From Chloroflexota bacterium (GTDB lineage: Bacteria; Chloroflexota; Anaerolineae; Anaerolineales; Villigracilaceae), in contig JACRPQ010000006.1 in the NCBI GenBank assembly GCA_016223135.1, positions 1 through 64,000 on the forward strand: a DNA stretch of 64,000 bases. Direction: 5' to 3'. The position numbers and the translations under genes are program-made. Positions 1 through 7,141 of the stretch are shown piece by piece. The stretch's first letter is position 1, and each line of letters starts with the position of its first letter. The notes under the pieces were generated by a model. It ran no database searches. It saw nothing but the letters and a program-made list of their open reading frames with translations, and was not told the origin of the DNA.

Positions 1-132
1 CTCCTGCTCCAGTGGCGAAAACGACCCACACTGATTATGGGACAGCATCTATGATATGAAATTGTTAATGTGCAAACCTGTTACAACTTTTCCAGATTCT
101 CGAACGGGTACGAGTTTAACAGGTCTTACAAC

Positions 133-193
133 AGGTATACAAGTAAAATACGTGTCTACCTGTGTACCTGTGTACCTGTGTACTTGTATACCT
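133..193. repeat. GTGTACCT-type minisatellite inside an inverted repeat
   Basis: A short run of GTGTACCT-like units is bounded by AGGTATACAAGTA (133-145) and its exact inverse TACTTGTATACCT (181-193). The same word family (GTACACAGGTAGACAAGT) recurs inside the lutBC gene near 5028-5115. Bases 1-132 show no gene or other signal I can support. Confidence 0.75.
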
Positions 194-195
194 CC

Positions 196-540
196 CTAAT
201 AAAACCCCACCGTTTGATCAACCTCACGTGCATACGCGTCAATCCCTCCGCGCACGTTGAAGACGTTCTTCCATCCCTGCCCGGCAAGCCAGGCAGTGAC
301 TTGCATACTGCGGTTGCCGTGATGACACAGGACATAAATGACCGCATCCTGCGAACGGGCAGATTCGGAAAGCGCGTTGACCCCTTCCCGCGCCAGGCGG
401 CTCAATGGCGTGACCTCGAGCCGGGTATCTGTCAATTTGACGTAATTCAACTCTGAAAGCTCGCGCACATCCAGCAGGATGAAGCGTTCATCCGATTGCA
501 GTTTTTCGGCGAGTTGAGCGACGGTAATTTCGGGAAACAT
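196..540 (-). CDS. Single-domain rhodanese-like sulfurtransferase
   Basis: A 114-residue protein made of one rhodanese fold. The active-site loop reads CHHGNRS, with the catalytic cysteine that would carry a persulfide. The aspartate of LLDVRE, near the N terminus, is the other family landmark. Such small proteins transfer sulfur or sulfide equivalents in the cytoplasm; the partner cannot be read here. I chose the ATG at 540 because GATGAGG lies just upstream; a TTG and an ATG 10-15 bases earlier are also in frame. It follows the phosphorylase gene by about 30 bases on the same strand and is probably cotranscribed, with no obvious functional link. Confidence 0.88.
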   Translation of the reverse strand: MFPEITVAQLAEKLQSDERFILLDVRELSELNYVKLTDTRLEVTPLSRLAREGVNALSESARSQDAVIYVLCHHGNRSMQVTAWLAGQGWKNVFNVRGGIDAYAREVDQTVGFY

Positions 541-570
541 AAACAACCTCATCAAGGATGACGCGAATCT

Positions 571-2706
571 TTATTCCAGCGCCTTCAAGTACAATTTCTC
601 CACATATTCCTTCACCATGCGGCGGGTGGAAAACTGCGGCGCTACGGTCTTGATGGATTCTTTCATCCGCTCCACCCACCCGAGGGGGATATTGTTGATG
701 TCGCGGTTATAGTACAGCGGAATGATCTCGTTTTCGAGTTTGCTGTACAAATCCTGTGCGTCAATGGCATCCTGCACTTCCTGCGATTCTATCTGCTTGT
801 CCTCGCCAATGGACCAGCCGTTCTTGCCGTTATACGCCTCGCGCCACCAGCCGTCCAGCACGGAGAAATTCAACACGCCGTTAAGTCCTGCCTTCATGCC
901 GGAGGTGCCGCTGGCTTCCATGGGGCGGCGCGGTGTGTTCAGCCACACATCCACACCCTGGACGAGGTACCTCGCCAGGTTCATATCGTAATCTTCCACG
1001 AAGACCAGGCGGCCGCCCGTTTCGGCGCGCTTGACCGTGCGGTAAATCTTTTGGATTAACTGCTTGCCCGGTTCGTCGGCAGGATGCGCCTTGCCGGCAA
1101 AGACAATTTGCACCGGCATGTTCGGGCGGTTGATGATGTGCAGCAGGCGCTCCACATCCGAAAGGATCAGGCTGGCGCGTTTGTAGGTGGCAAAACGGCG
1201 GGCAAAACCGATGGTCAGCATGTAGGGATTGAGCAAAACCCCCGCCGATACCACCTGCACCGGATGAAAGCCGCCCACAATCCAGCGGTCACGGACGCGC
1301 TCGCGCAGGTAGAAATTCAATTTCCGCTTGAGATGCTGATGCACCTCCCAAAGCGCCTGGTTGGGGAGTGTGTCCAGTTTATCCCACAGTTCCGGTTCAT
1401 CCAGCCGCTCCATCCAGCCTTCGTCAAAATGAAGGTCGAGCAGCAAGCGCAGACGGCGCGCCATCCAATTGGCGGTGTGAACGCCGTTGGTGATATAGGT
1501 GATTGGCACATCCTCCACGCGGCGGTCCTTCCAAAGGAAATGCCACATCTCCCGCGAGACGTGCCCGTGCAATTCCGAAACAGCGTTTCGTCCCTCGGAA
1601 AAGCGCAAGGCAAGGATGCCCATGCTGAAGGTCTGACCATGCGGCTGGTCGTGACGAGCCAGGTCATAGAATTGCTCTTGCGTCAACCCCAGTTGATGCC
1701 AAATCGCCGCGAGATATTTGTCTATAAGCCAAAGGGGGAATTCGTCGTTGCCAGCCGGGACAGGCGTGTGCGTGGTGAAGACGTTCTGTCCGCGTGTTTT
1801 CTGAATGGCAGATTCGAACGATTCGCCTTTTTCAACCCATTCGCGGGCGCGTTCGAGCGTCAGAAAAGCGGCATGACCTTCGTTCATGTGCCAGACTGCG
1901 GGATTGATTCCCAACGCCCGCAGTATCCGCACGCCGCCAATGCCGAGCAGAACTTCCTGCATGATGCGGCGGTCGAGGTCCGACCAATAGAGGCGGGCGG
2001 TCAACAGGCGGTCGAAATCGGAGTTGCCGTCCACGTTTGAATCCAGCAGGTAAAGCGGAAGCCGTCCCACGCGCACTTCCCACACCTGCAAGGCAACATG
2101 GCGGTCAGGGAATTCCACAGAGACCGATACAGGCTTGCCGTTTTCCATCACCAAATTGACGGGCAGGTCATCGAATTTCAATGGGTTGTTCAGCGCTTCC
2201 TGCCAGCCGTCTTCGCTGATGCGCTGGGAGAAATATCCCTGTGCGTACATGAAGCCCACCCCTACCAAGGGCAGTCCCAGGTCGCTTGCCTCTTTCAAGT
2301 GGTCGCCTGCCAAGACGCCAAGCCCTCCCGAATAAATCGGGAGGGTTTCGTGCAGACCAAACTCCATGGAGAAATAAGCAATGGGATGTGAGACAAGTTT
2401 CGGCTGAGTCCGATGCGCCCAGGTTTCTTGTTTTGCCATGTAGGCGTCGAAGTCCGCAAAGACGCGCTTGTACGAGTCCATGTAATCTTTATCCTTGAGG
2501 ACTTCATTCAAACGGGCGCGTTTGATTTCGCGCAACATGCGGATGGGGTTGTGGTTGAGGCGCTCCCACATGTCGCGGTCCAGCTGTGAATACAAACGCG
2601 CGGCTTCGGGCTGCCATGTCCACCACAGGTTGTAGGCAAGTTCGCCGAGGCGGGATAGTTTTTTGGGAAGGTCAAACAAAGGAAGTTGAGTGCGAAAAGT
2701 ATCCAT
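571..2706 (-). CDS. glgP: Alpha-glucan (glycogen/maltodextrin) phosphorylase
   Basis: About 711 residues, the shorter thermophile/archaeal-type glycosyltransferase 35 family rather than the 800-residue E. coli type. It removes glucose-1-phosphate from alpha-1,4-glucans in the cytoplasm. The N-terminal stretch (LAYNLWWTWQPEA) is typical of this subgroup. The PLP-binding lysine lies in GTSGMKAGLNG near the C terminus, and the glycogen-binding core EFGLHETLPIYSGGLGVLAGDHLK (shown in two parts: EFGLHETLPIYS, then GGLGVLAGDHLK) is intact. The ATG at 2706 is preferred; a TTG at 2727 is possible. The gene is divergent from lutA, and the two starts are only about 50 bases apart. Confidence 0.93.
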   Translation of the reverse strand: MDTFRTQLPLFDLPKKLSRLGELAYNLWWTWQPEAARLYSQLDRDMWERLNHNPIRMLREIKRARLNEVLKDKDYMDSYKRVFADFDAYMAKQETWAHRTQPKLVSHPIAYFSMEFGLHETLPIYSGGLGVLAGDHLKEASDLGLPLVGVGFMYAQGYFSQRISEDGWQEALNNPLKFDDLPVNLVMENGKPVSVSVEFPDRHVALQVWEVRVGRLPLYLLDSNVDGNSDFDRLLTARLYWSDLDRRIMQEVLLGIGGVRILRALGINPAVWHMNEGHAAFLTLERAREWVEKGESFESAIQKTRGQNVFTTHTPVPAGNDEFPLWLIDKYLAAIWHQLGLTQEQFYDLARHDQPHGQTFSMGILALRFSEGRNAVSELHGHVSREMWHFLWKDRRVEDVPITYITNGVHTANWMARRLRLLLDLHFDEGWMERLDEPELWDKLDTLPNQALWEVHQHLKRKLNFYLRERVRDRWIVGGFHPVQVVSAGVLLNPYMLTIGFARRFATYKRASLILSDVERLLHIINRPNMPVQIVFAGKAHPADEPGKQLIQKIYRTVKRAETGGRLVFVEDYDMNLARYLVQGVDVWLNTPRRPMEASGTSGMKAGLNGVLNFSVLDGWWREAYNGKNGWSIGEDKQIESQEVQDAIDAQDLYSKLENEIIPLYYNRDINNIPLGWVERMKESIKTVAPQFSTRRMVKEYVEKLYLKALE

Positions 2707-2741
2707 AGGCGCATAATGATACTCCAATTTTTCATTTGGAT

Positions 2742-2747
2742 TAGAAT
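2742..2747 (+). promoter_or_regulatory. -10 box for leaderless lutA
   Basis: TAGAAT ends six bases before the lutA ATG, and no purine-rich ribosome site lies between them. It matches the spacing seen at several other starts in this window. No convincing -35 is visible. Confidence 0.5.
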
Positions 2748-2753
2748 TGCTTT

Positions 2754-3503
2754 ATGACAACTGTGCAATTATTCGTCACCTGCCTGATCGATTCTTTCTA
2801 CCCGAAAACGGGCGAGGCGGTAGTGAACATTCTCCACCGCCTCGGCATTGACGTGGACTTCCCGCGGGACCAAACCTGCTGCGGACAGCCGAACTTCAAC
2901 GCGGGCTTGTGGGCGGAGGCGCGCCCAATTGCGGAACATACGATTCGCGTATTGGAACGACCTCCGAAGTCTTCGAAGACTTCGGAAGTCTGCGACATTG
3001 TGATCCCCTCAGGTTCGTGCGCGCACATGCTTAAGCACGGATATTTGGAGCTATTTGCCGATGACCCCGTTTGGCTTCCGCGTGCGCAAGCGCTGGCAGG
3101 GCGTGTGTATGAATTCACCGAATACCTGGTGGACAAACTCGGCGTGACCGACCTGGGCGCACGCTGGGACGGCTTGCTGACATATCATCCCTCCTGCCAC
3201 ACCCTGCGCGGTATGAACATTGACCGTCAGCCGCGCGCTTTGCTGGCAAACGTGAGAGGCGCAACGGTTATCGAACTGCCCCATGCCGAGGAGTGCTGCG
3301 GCTTCGGCGGCATTTTCTCGATGGAACATCCCGAACTTTCGGCAGAGTGGCTGAAGCGAAAAATTGTCAATCTGGAGGCAACTCAAGCGCCCACGCTGGT
3401 GGTGGCAGATTCGGGCTGCCGTATGCACATCGCAGGCGGACTGCACAGGCAGAAGAAACCGCAAAGGGTTGTGCATATTGCGGAAGTGCTGGCGGGACAG
3501 TGA
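2754..3503 (+). CDS. lutA: LutA-type lactate utilization Fe-S oxidoreductase subunit
   Basis: 249 residues with two CCG domains: CCGQP near residue 42 and CCGFGGIFS near residue 181, each with the upstream cysteine (VTC at residue 10; PSC in the second half). The cysteine-rich repeats bind an Fe-S cluster. LutA acts with LutB and LutC in cytoplasmic L-lactate oxidation, and the next gene is a LutB-LutC fusion. A 24-bp perfect palindrome (2963-2986) sits in frame around residues 71-78 and adds PPKSSKTSE between two conserved blocks. There is no Shine-Dalgarno; TAGAAT (2742-2747) lies six bases before the ATG, suggesting a leaderless message. Confidence 0.92.
   Translation: MTTVQLFVTCLIDSFYPKTGEAVVNILHRLGIDVDFPRDQTCCGQPNFNAGLWAEARPIAEHTIRVLERPPKSSKTSEVCDIVIPSGSCAHMLKHGYLELFADDPVWLPRAQALAGRVYEFTEYLVDKLGVTDLGARWDGLLTYHPSCHTLRGMNIDRQPRALLANVRGATVIELPHAEECCGFGGIFSMEHPELSAEWLKRKIVNLEATQAPTLVVADSGCRMHIAGGLHRQKKPQRVVHIAEVLAGQ
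2963..2986. repeat. 24-bp perfect palindrome inside lutA
   Basis: TCCGAAGTCTTC followed by its exact inverse GAAGACTTCGGA. The same word family forms the hairpin at 6256-6292. It is translated in frame as part of LutA, where relatives have no such segment by my recollection of the family. Confidence 0.8.
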
Positions 3504-3504
3504 G

Positions 3505-3530
3505 GAAGTGATCAGTGGACAGTAATCAGT
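3505..3530. repeat. ATCAGTGGACAGT repeat carrying the lutBC start codon
   Basis: The words GTGATCAGTGGACAGTAATCAGT (read in two parts: GTGATCAGTGG, ACAGTAATCAGT) span the lutA-lutBC junction and contain the GTG start at 3515. The same words fill 4736-4812 and 8336-8372. Confidence 0.7.
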
Positions 3531-5710
3531 TTCGGGCGCGGATCCGCAAGTCGTTATCGAACGAGGCGCTTCAGGCGGCGCTGGATGCCAACGCCGAGCG
3601 TCGTATCTCCGGGCGCGTCAACGCTTTTGCGTCCCTGCCCGATTGGCGCGAACGCAGGCTAAAGGCGCACGCCATTCGAGCGGAGGTCATCGAACATCTT
3701 GATTCCTATCTCGAACAGTTCATTCAAAACGCAACGCAAAACGGCATCACCGTCCATCGCGCCAAAGGCGCGGACGAGGCGATACAGATCGTATTGGGAA
3801 TCGCCAAATCTTTACCGCAAAGGCGCGAAGAACGCCAAGGGAACAACGAAGAAATCAGCATTCATCAGCGCTCCTCTGCGTCCCCGAAAATTCTTTTTGC
3901 CAAGTCCAAATCCATGGTCTCGGAGGAGATCAACCTCAACCACGCGCTTGAAGCTCAAGGGATGCGCGTCGTTGAGACCGACTTGGGCGAGTACATCATC
4001 CAATTGCGAAACGAGAGACCCAGCCACATCATCACGCCCGCCGTGCATCTGCGCCGCCACGAAGTCGGTCAACTCTTTCACGAAAAACTCGGCGTCCCCT
4101 ACACCGACGACATCCCCACCATGACGAACACCGCCCGCAAAGTCCTGCGGGAGGTCTTCCTTACCGCCGACGTCGGCGTGAGCGGCGTCAACTTCGGCGT
4201 GGCAGAGACGGGCGGCATCTGCATCGTCACCAACGAGGGCAACGGACGCATGGTCACCAGCCTGCCGCCGGTCCACATCGCCTTGATGGGCATGGAACGT
4301 CTTGTCCGCAACTTCGATGACCTTGCCCTGCTGCTCTCGCTTCTGCCGCGTTCTGCCACCGGGCAAAAACTCAGCGTTTACACACAAGTCATCCATCAGC
4401 CCTTGCCCGGTCAGCGGCGCCACATCATCATCCTCGACAACGGACGTTCGCGCCTGCGCCGCTCGCCGCTCCGCGAGTCGCTTTACTGCATCCGCTGCGG
4501 CGCATGTCTCAACGCCTGCCCGGTCTTCCGCGAAATCGGCGGTCACGCCTACGACAGCGTTTATCCGGGACCCATCGGTTCGGTCATTTCGGCGGGGCTG
4601 TTTGGCAGCGAATTCGTCCCGCTGGCGCAAGCCTCGTCGCTGTGCGGGGCGTGCAAGGAGGCTTGCCCGGTGGATATTGATTTACCCAAGCTGCTGACGC
4701 GCGTGAGAGCGGGGTTGGCGCCGGGGAATAGTGAACAGTTATCAGTGATCAGTTATCAGTGGGCAGTGGGCAGTGGGCAGTTATCAGTGGACAGTGATCA
4801 GTTATCAGTGAGCGGTGGAGGACTATCCTGGATCAGCCGGCTTTTCCTGAAGACATACAACCGCATCGCGACTCACCCGAGGCTGTTTGCTCTCTCCCAA
4901 AAATTTGCCTCGCTGGGAACTTTTCTCCTCTCCCCGGTCAGCGACTATGTCCGTTTGCCGGCGTTTACCGGCTGGGGTTACAGCAAGGATTTGCCGAGGT
5001 TCGCGGGGAGGACGTTTCGGGAGAGGTACACAGGGAGACAAGTACACACGTACACAGGTAGACAAGTAGACAGGTACACAGGGACACGGGTAGACAAGTA
5101 CACAGGTAAACAAGTAAATGAGGAAACGCTACGCATAAAAGACTCTGCAGTTGCTGCGCTCCCTCAACGTGACATGAACCGAGTAAAGCAATTTATCGAG
5201 GAATTGACCAAGGTGAGCGGACAAGTCATTCGTGCAGGCAAGGAGGAAGTGACGAACAAGGTTATCGAATTTCTGCAAGACAGAGGCATCCGTCACATTC
5301 ACCTCGAGCCGAATGTGCTAAATGAAGATGTTTTGCAGCAGGCAGGTATTATTGTCAGCCGCAAACAGGATGCAGGCATCCGCGCCGGGGTGACCCCGCA
5401 CGTCTCTTTTCGATATAGTGAAACGTGCGGGGTGACAAAAGCCCTTTGCGGGCTGGCAGATACCGGGTCCGTTTTGGAGGCGGACGGCGAGGGAGATAAA
5501 CTGTTCGCCTCGCTCCTGCCGTCAATTCATCTGGTCATTCTAGATGCGTCGGATATTTATCCCTCACTCAAAGATGCGCTTCCGCTCACGCGCAGTACAA
5601 AATCTGCGGTCTTTATCACGGGTCCCTCGCGCACGGGCGACATCGAAATGTCGCATACCATCGGCGTGCACGGACCGGGCGAGGTGGTTGTCTTTCTTGT
5701 TGACGATTGA
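3515..5710 (+). CDS. LutB-LutC fusion: lactate utilization Fe-S/LUD-domain protein
   Basis: 731 residues. Residues 1-400 are LutB: an LUD-like domain, then a 4Fe-4S motif CIRCGACLNACPVF (about 326-339) and CGACKEACPVD. Residues about 550-731 are a second LUD domain like LutC (SETCGVTKALCGLADTGS, ending GVHGPGEVVVFLVDD). LutB and LutC are usually separate proteins; here they are one chain. The GTG start is 11 bases after the lutA stop, with GAGGAAG upstream, and it lies inside a GATCAGTGGACAGTAATCAGT-type dispersed repeat. Three in-frame repeat-derived segments interrupt the chain: about 100-126, 407-433 and 503-535. The last two fall in the linker between the halves, so function is probably kept. 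Confidence 0.9.
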   Translation: MDSNQFRARIRKSLSNEALQAALDANAERRISGRVNAFASLPDWRERRLKAHAIRAEVIEHLDSYLEQFIQNATQNGITVHRAKGADEAIQIVLGIAKSLPQRREERQGNNEEISIHQRSSASPKILFAKSKSMVSEEINLNHALEAQGMRVVETDLGEYIIQLRNERPSHIITPAVHLRRHEVGQLFHEKLGVPYTDDIPTMTNTARKVLREVFLTADVGVSGVNFGVAETGGICIVTNEGNGRMVTSLPPVHIALMGMERLVRNFDDLALLLSLLPRSATGQKLSVYTQVIHQPLPGQRRHIIILDNGRSRLRRSPLRESLYCIRCGACLNACPVFREIGGHAYDSVYPGPIGSVISAGLFGSEFVPLAQASSLCGACKEACPVDIDLPKLLTRVRAGLAPGNSEQLSVISYQWAVGSGQLSVDSDQLSVSGGGLSWISRLFLKTYNRIATHPRLFALSQKFASLGTFLLSPVSDYVRLPAFTGWGYSKDLPRFAGRTFRERYTGRQVHTYTGRQVDRYTGTRVDKYTGKQVNEETLRIKDSAVAALPQRDMNRVKQFIEELTKVSGQVIRAGKEEVTNKVIEFLQDRGIRHIHLEPNVLNEDVLQQAGIIVSRKQDAGIRAGVTPHVSFRYSETCGVTKALCGLADTGSVLEADGEGDKLFASLLPSIHLVILDASDIYPSLKDALPLTRSTKSAVFITGPSRTGDIEMSHTIGVHGPGEVVVFLVDD
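4736..4812. repeat. In-frame (A/G)TCAGTTATCAGT repeat array in lutBC
   Basis: About eleven loose units of TTATCAGTG/ATCAGTG/GGCAGTG. It is translated without a stop as a low-complexity segment containing QLSVISYQ, between the second Fe-S motif and the LutC-like half. Similar ATCAGT arrays are common as dispersed repeats in cyanobacteria and Chloroflexota. Confidence 0.85.
5028..5115. repeat. In-frame GTACACAGGTAGACAAG repeat in lutBC
   Basis: About seven 12-bp units of ACACAGGTAGAC/AAGTACACAGGT. They are translated as YTGRQVD-like repeats (residues about 505-532) just before the LutC-like domain. The unit is the inverse of the repeat at 133-193. Confidence 0.85.
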
Positions 5711-5728
5711 ATTAGGCAGTGATACAAT
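5700..5728 (+). promoter_or_regulatory. Sigma70-type promoter of tRNA-Glu
   Basis: TTGACG (5700-5705), a 17-base spacer and TACAAT (5723-5728). The -35 overlaps the last codons of lutBC. The tRNA begins 19 bases after the -10. Confidence 0.75.
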
Positions 5729-5746
5729 CGCGCCCGCTTGAATTGC

Positions 5747-5819
5747 GCCCCCATCGTCTAGCGGCCCAGGACGGAGCCCTCTCAAGGCTCAAACAGGGGT
5801 TCGAGTCCCCTTGGGGGCA
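5747..5819 (+). tRNA. tRNA-Glu (CUC)
   Basis: 73 nt with acceptor stem GCCCCCA/TGGGGGC, anticodon stem GAGCC/GGCTC and loop CTCTCAA giving anticodon CTC. The T arm is AGGGG-TTCGAGT-CCCCT. The CCA end is not encoded. It is the only RNA gene I can recognise in the window. Confidence 0.95.
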
Positions 5820-5824
5820 CAGTA

Positions 5825-5857
5825 AAAGAGTCGCCGGCATAGGCGGCTCTTTTTTTT
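5825..5857 (+). terminator. Intrinsic terminator after tRNA-Glu
   Basis: Stem AAGAGTCGCC/GGCGGCTCTT with a GGCATA loop, followed by eight T. It is the first of three copies of this hairpin in the tandem array that follows. Confidence 0.85.
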
Positions 5858-6060
5858 CAAACAGGCGTCCCCGCAGGGGGATGATATTCGAGCCCCTTTG
5901 GGGGTACAGCAGTAAAAGAGTCGCCATACCAGCGGCTCTTTTTTTTCAAACAGGCGTCCCCGCAGGGGGGATGATATTCGAGTCCCCTTGGGGGCACAGC
6001 AGTAAAAGAGTCGCCATACCAGCGACTCTTTCTTTCAAACAGGCGTCCCCACAGGGGGGA

Positions 6061-6210
6061 TATGGCTTTCTCATTATCGCTTGACATCAATTTTTGTACA
6101 CGGATCACACGGATGATACGGAATTCTCCGTGAAAAACGGAAAGAAATCCGTTCATTCCGCGAAATCCGTGTACAAAGAAGGCTCGCATCCAGATTTTGA
6201 GAAAGCCATA
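6061..6210. mobile_element. 150-bp MITE-like insertion with 13-bp inverted ends
   Basis: It begins TATGGCTTTCTCA and ends with the exact inverse TGAGAAAGCCATA. It is flanked by a duplicated (A/G)CAGGGGGGA (6051-6060 and 6211-6220) in the third unit of the tRNA-tail array. Removing it and one flank restores the 90-bp unit. Inside is a second inverted repeat, TTTGTACACGGAT (6093-6105) against ATCCGTGTACAAA (6165-6177). It has no coding capacity. Confidence 0.8.
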
Positions 6211-6255
6211 GCAGGGGGGATGATATTCGAGTCCCCTTGAAGGCACAGCAAACGC

Positions 6256-6292
6256 CAAGACTTCCGAAATCTCAGAGACTTCGGAAGTCTTG
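6256..6292. repeat. CAAGACTTCCGAA inverted repeat, possible gpmA terminator
   Basis: CAAGACTTCCGAA is opposed to TTCGGAAGTCTTG across an 11-base loop, 13 bases downstream of the gpmA stop (gpmA is read leftwards). There is no clear T run, so it may act only weakly as a terminator. It is related to the palindrome inside lutA. Confidence 0.6.
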
Positions 6293-6304
6293 ATTTACTT
6301 GGTT

Positions 6305-7051
6305 CTATTGCGCCTTGCCCTGATTTGCCACCGCGGCGGCTTTGCGGGCGGCTTCTTCGGGGTCGCCAAGGTAGTAACTCTTGAGCGGTTTCAAATTCGT
6401 GTCCAATTCATAGACGAGGGGCAAGCCGGTGGGAATGTTCAACTCGGTGATGTCGGCGTCGGAGATGTTATCGAGGTATTTCACCAGCGCGCGAATGCTG
6501 TTGCCGTGCGCAGCAACGAGAAGACGCTTGCCCGATTGAATCGCAGGGACCAGCGTGGAATGCCAATAGGGCAGGACACGTTCCAGCGTAATCTTGAGCG
6601 ATTCGGTGGCGGGCAGCTGTTCGGGCGGCAGCGAGGCGTAGCGTGGGTCGAAGCGGGGATGGCGTTCGTCGTTCCAGTCCAGGGCAGGAGGCGGCACGTC
6701 GTAACTGCGCCGCCAAATCTTCACCTGCTCTTCGCCGAATTTCTTCGCCATCTCGGCTTTATTCAATCCCTGCAAAGCGCCGTAATGACGCTCGTTCAAC
6801 TGCCAGGCTTTCGTGACGGGAATCCATTCGAGATTCATCTCCTGCAAAATAATCCACAGGGTCTGAATGGCGCGCCGCAGCACAGACGTATATGCCTCAT
6901 CGAAGACATAGCCTTCCTGCTTCAGCAGTCTCCCCGCTTCCAGCGCCTCGGCTCTGCCCAAGTCGGTCAGCCCGACATCCGTCCAGCCGGTAAAACGGTT
7001 TTCAAGGTTCCAAATGCTTTGTCCATGACGGACCAACACAAGTTTGTACAT
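6305..7051 (-). CDS. gpmA: 2,3-bisphosphoglycerate-dependent phosphoglycerate mutase
   Basis: 248 residues, full length for the dPGM family. It interconverts 3- and 2-phosphoglycerate in glycolysis and gluconeogenesis. Signature residues are RHGQSIWN (the phosphorylated histidine), ERHYGALQG, the R-R pair in RSYDVPPP and the second histidine in [12 protein letters not shown]. The ATG at 7051 has GCGGAG seven bases upstream, and TATAAT lies about 25 bases further upstream. It is divergent from mutS. The C-terminal end ([17 protein letters not shown]) is a little longer than usual. Confidence 0.95.
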   Translation of the reverse strand: MYKLVLVRHGQSIWNLENRFTGWTDVGLTDLGRAEALEAGRLLKQEGYVFDEAYTSVLRRAIQTLWIILQEMNLEWIPVTKAWQLNERHYGALQGLNKAEMAKKFGEEQVKIWRRSYDVPPPALDWNDERHPRFDPRYASLPPEQLPATESLKITLERVLPYWHSTLVPAIQSGKRLLVAAHGNSIRALVKYLDNISDADITELNIPTGLPLVYELDTNLKPLKSYYLGDPEEAARKAAAVANQGKAQ

Positions 7052-7129
7052 AGGTACTCCGCGATGAAAAGGTTTTGCACATTATACAGCAGCGCCATAA
7101 TCAACCTTGCTCAATTCACGCCTTGCTCA

Positions 7130-7135
7130 TAAAAT
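7130..7135 (+). promoter_or_regulatory. -10 box for leaderless mutS
   Basis: TAAAAT ends six bases before the mutS ATG, and no Shine-Dalgarno is present. Confidence 0.5.
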
Positions 7136-7141
7136 CAACCC

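Larger units (their letters stand above)
5821..6250. repeat. 90-bp tandem array of tRNA-Glu 3' ends and terminators
   Basis: The word AGTAAAAGAGTCGCC starts at 5821, 5911 and 6001, an exact 90-bp period. Each unit has a terminator-like hairpin, then a degenerate tRNA-Glu tail (CAAACAGG ... TTCGAGTCCCCTTGGGGGCA) in which the T arm is interrupted by CGTCCCCGCAGGGGGGATGATA-like sequence (first part CGTCCCCGCAGG). The third unit is split by an inserted element at 6061-6210 and resumes at 6211-6250. No tRNA cloverleaf can form in the copies. No protein gene lies in 5820-6304. Confidence 0.85.

Noticed and set aside
5821-6060. A possible CRISPR array
   Set aside because: The repeat is 90 bp, includes a tRNA tail and a terminator, and units differ by decay rather than by spacer sequence. 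No cas gene is present.
5821-6250. A present-day integrated element using tRNA-Glu
   Set aside because: No integrase or cargo genes lie within the array; it is kept only as a possible old site.
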